Shown here: piece by piece, positions 5,433 to 6,935 of the stretch
Layout: every line of letters begins with the position of its first letter
Numbering within the stretch: the first letter of the stretch is position 1
Origin: CAZHRJ01 sp964534765
GTDB taxonomy: Bacteria > Lindowbacteria > 2-12-FULL-62-27
Assembly: GCA_964534765.1 (NCBI GenBank)
Contig: CAZHRJ010000151.1
Coordinates: forward strand, 1-6,935
Length of the DNA: 6,935 nt
Reading direction: 5' to 3'
Program-made: the position numbers and the translations under genes
The notes under the pieces: model-generated
Told to the model about the DNA's origin: nothing
The model's input: only the letters and a program-made list of their open reading frames with translations
The model's database searches: none

Positions 5433-6608
5433 TCAACCCAGTAATCCTCGAAGGCAGGGTATGCCGCCGTTGGGCCAGTGCAGCGGCGGACGCTGAAGGC
5501 GTCCCGGCTCGCAGAAGTAGCTGGCGCCCATTTCCCTCAGCCGGTTTTCCATGGGGTCAATCCGATTCAGCGGCGCCACGGCAACTCCCTGGAGATGCCC
5601 GCTGATTGGCCGGAGGTGGTCCGGCAGATCGGCCAGGTCCGGGATCTGCTTGACGAGGATCGTTCGATAGAGAGGCGAAGGCCGAAACTGCGGATCGGAA
5701 TCGGTGACGATGGTATATGCGAACTGCTCGCCAAAAAAACACGATTCCCGATCATCCATGCACGACCGGAACTCGAACTCATTCCGAACGGATTGGACCG
5801 CCGCGGCCCGCGCGTTCGACAGTCGTCCCGGCGGCAGCCGTCGCGCCGCAGTCTCCAATTCTTGCGCCAGCTGTTTGGCCACCCGCCGGCCACTCGTTTC
5901 GACATAGACGCACTGGGGACTGAGACAGCCTGTCTGATCGTAAAGCGCGATGTCCTCGGCCAGCGCCCTCGCGGCGGCGGTCAGGGCCGGGTCGCTTTCG
6001 ATAACCTCCCGGCCCAGCGCCGCCACGCTCACCTTGTGGCCGTGCCCGATCCATCGGGCGCCCGCGGGAAGGCGTGATCGGATCGCCGCAAGTGATTCAT
6101 CCGAACCGTAGGCGATCACCGCGTCGGAATGAAAATCGATGGCCTCTTTCCCGATCCTTGCCGGAAGGACATCGACCGCGGCGCCGATGTCGGGATTGAT
6201 CTCCGTCAGGATCCGGACGAATATCGGCATCAGGCGCGATTCGTGAGCGGAACATTTGACTGTGACGGCCGATTTGACCAGAAGGGCGTGCGTCACGCTG
6301 CTGATCATGGGCTGAAAGATCGATCCGGCCGCGATCACCAATGTCCGGCCGGGCGACGGCAGCGCCGGATCGTCCGCCGCGTCCTCCCCACCCAGTTCTT
6401 TGATCAACAGACGGCGTGCGCATTCGCCGGTCAGCTCCGAAAACGTCCGGTCTACCGCCAATTCGATCACCGGTACCGAAAAACCGGTCTCGGCACTGAT
6501 CGCCGTCACAGACGCTTTGCGTACCGGCGAGTCTCGGTCCAGAAATCGGGCCGCGGTGCGCTCCAGCGCATCGATCACCCGACGGATCGGAATCCGTTTC
6601 AGAATCAT
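5433..6608 (-). CDS. LuxC-type acyl-CoA reductase (NADPH-dependent fatty-acyl reductase family)
   Basis: This 391-residue protein belongs to the LuxC family, aldehyde-dehydrogenase-fold enzymes that reduce an activated acyl group (acyl-CoA or acyl-LuxE) to the aldehyde through an acyl-cysteine intermediate. The key site is DQTGCLSPQCVYVE (224-237) with catalytic Cys228, the family signature. Upstream are GRTLVIAAGSIFQPMISSVTHALLVKSAVTVKCS (87-120), resembling the nucleotide-binding entry with a conserved Lys112, SDAVIAYGSDESLAAIR (161-177) and GHGHKVSVAAL (188-198). The family's C-terminal block appears as CEPGRLQRPPLHWPNGGIPCLRGLL (366-390). Length is within the usual range of about 400-480, at the short end. 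The ATG overlaps the upstream LuxE-type stop as ATGA (6605-6608) and GAGGG (6623-6619) lies 10 bases before it. The direct LuxE-LuxC pairing supports an acid-to-aldehyde module. No luciferase genes are in view, so a role in luminescence is not supported. Confidence 0.9.
   Translation of the reverse strand: MILKRIPIRRVIDALERTAARFLDRDSPVRKASVTAISAETGFSVPVIELAVDRTFSELTGECARRLLIKELGGEDAADDPALPSPGRTLVIAAGSIFQPMISSVTHALLVKSAVTVKCSAHESRLMPIFVRILTEINPDIGAAVDVLPARIGKEAIDFHSDAVIAYGSDESLAAIRSRLPAGARWIGHGHKVSVAALGREVIESDPALTAAARALAEDIALYDQTGCLSPQCVYVETSGRRVAKQLAQELETAARRLPPGRLSNARAAAVQSVRNEFEFRSCMDDRESCFFGEQFAYTIVTDSDPQFRPSPLYRTILVKQIPDLADLPDHLRPISGHLQGVAVAPLNRIDPMENRLREMGASYFCEPGRLQRPPLHWPNGGIPCLRGLLG
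6605..6608 (-). promoter_or_regulatory. ATGA stop/start overlap (LuxE-type to LuxC-type)
   Basis: The TGA of the LuxE-type gene (6607-6605) shares two bases with the ATG of the LuxC-type gene (6608-6606), implying coupled synthesis of two subunits expected to work as a complex. Confidence 0.6.
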
Positions 6609-6935
6609 CCGGGCCGCGCCCTCAAGATCTCATCCATCGACCGCGAACAGCCGCGCTCCTCGGCGCCATCTGCCCGGCCCAGAATTCGGATCCCGCCGGA
6701 CTCCTCCATTCCCAAATCATCGGTCTGAATCGCGATGCAGGACCCCCGGTTGGCCAGATCCAGAATACGAATGAGTCCCACCTCTCCGGGCCTGCAGGGA
6801 TCGCCGGTCAACGGATCAATCACCAGGGCGCGGGCCCAGACCGTCGACCGAATGGTCGAGATCCCTGCCCCCGGCAATCCTTGGATATGCCGGACCAGGC
6901 AGTCGTCATAAAACTGGGAGGACAGCTCGGTCATG
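6605..6935 (-). CDS. LuxE-type acyl-protein synthetase / acyl-adenylating enzyme, 5' truncated by window
   Basis: About 110 C-terminal residues are visible; the frame runs off the right edge. The first Met codon in view is not the start: it lies in the motif (G)MTELSSQFYDD, the conserved adenylate-forming/LuxE motif (YGMTELxSQFY), with base 6935 as the last base of the preceding codon. LuxE enzymes activate a fatty or related acid with ATP and pass the acyl group to a cysteine and on to LuxC. Further visible blocks are RALVIDPLTGDPCRPGEVGLIRILDLAN, a GEVGxI-type strand, IQTDDLG corresponding to the TGDLG nucleotide-binding motif of adenylating enzymes, and GGIRILGRADGAE with the GR linker motif. 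The protein ends about 20 residues after that motif, as LuxE proteins do, rather than continuing into a large C-terminal AMP-ligase subdomain. The family usually has about 350-380 residues, so roughly 250 are missing. Phenylacetate-CoA ligase (PaaK)-like enzymes are the closest alternative, but the LuxC partner favours LuxE. Confidence 0.87.
   Translation of the reverse strand, partial: MTELSSQFYDDCLVRHIQGLPGAGISTIRSTVWARALVIDPLTGDPCRPGEVGLIRILDLANRGSCIAIQTDDLGMEESGGIRILGRADGAEERGCSRSMDEILRARPG

Noticed and set aside
6605..6934. Taking the ATG at 6934 as the true start of a 109-residue protein.
   Set aside because: The Met is the M of the conserved internal GMTELSSQFY motif of LuxE-type adenylating enzymes, so the gene continues beyond the window.
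5433..6935. A bioluminescence (lux) operon.
   Set aside because: Only LuxC- and LuxE-type genes are present; no luciferase alpha/beta, LuxD or flavin reductase gene is seen, and LuxC/LuxE homologues occur in non-luminous bacteria.

Overview
The window is gene-dense, GC-rich bacterial chromosomal DNA. It has no phage, IS, CRISPR, tRNA or rRNA signature that I can see. Genes abut or overlap almost everywhere, and the largest non-coding gap is 34 bases. Nothing here fixes the taxon. The protein set (a bacterial lipase-maturation-factor homologue, a D-aminoacylase-like amidohydrolase, LuxC/LuxE homologues and a stand-alone Met8-type dehydrogenase) suits a free-living environmental bacterium, perhaps from an uncultured lineage. 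That is an inference from gene content only.

Left block, plus strand (1-3295): the 3' end of a membrane transporter-like gene (best guess: last two helices of an MFS permease), then after one base an N-acyl-D-amino-acid deacylase family amidohydrolase (159-1688). A polytopic membrane protein of the lipase maturation factor (LMF1) family (1673-3295) overlaps its end. The tight spacing implies one transcript. Transporter plus D-aminoacylase would fit uptake and deacylation of an N-acyl-amino compound; the LMF protein has no obvious link to that.

Right block, minus strand, read from 6935 down to 3253: the C-terminal part of a LuxE-type acyl-protein synthetase (acyl-adenylating enzyme, cut by the window edge), a LuxC-type acyl-CoA reductase, a Met8/CysG-N-like precorrin-2 dehydrogenase homologue, a TIGR01777/YfcH-type NAD(P)-binding epimerase-like SDR, and a short GT4-type glycosyltransferase N-terminal domain. 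Three of the four junctions are 4-base stop/start overlaps (ATGA, ATGA, TTGA) and the fourth gap is 34 bases, so this is a translationally coupled operon whose promoter lies beyond the right edge. LuxE plus LuxC form a module that activates a carboxylic acid and reduces it to an aldehyde. No luciferase (LuxAB) gene is present in the window, so the aldehyde probably serves another purpose.

The two blocks converge, and their 3' ends overlap by 43 bases (3253-3295) around a perfect 20-base palindrome. The last gene of the minus operon is only about half the usual GT4 length and may be a deletion derivative. The most interesting items are the non-luminous LuxE-LuxC operon with its odd downstream partners, the half-length glycosyltransferase, and the palindrome in the convergent overlap.
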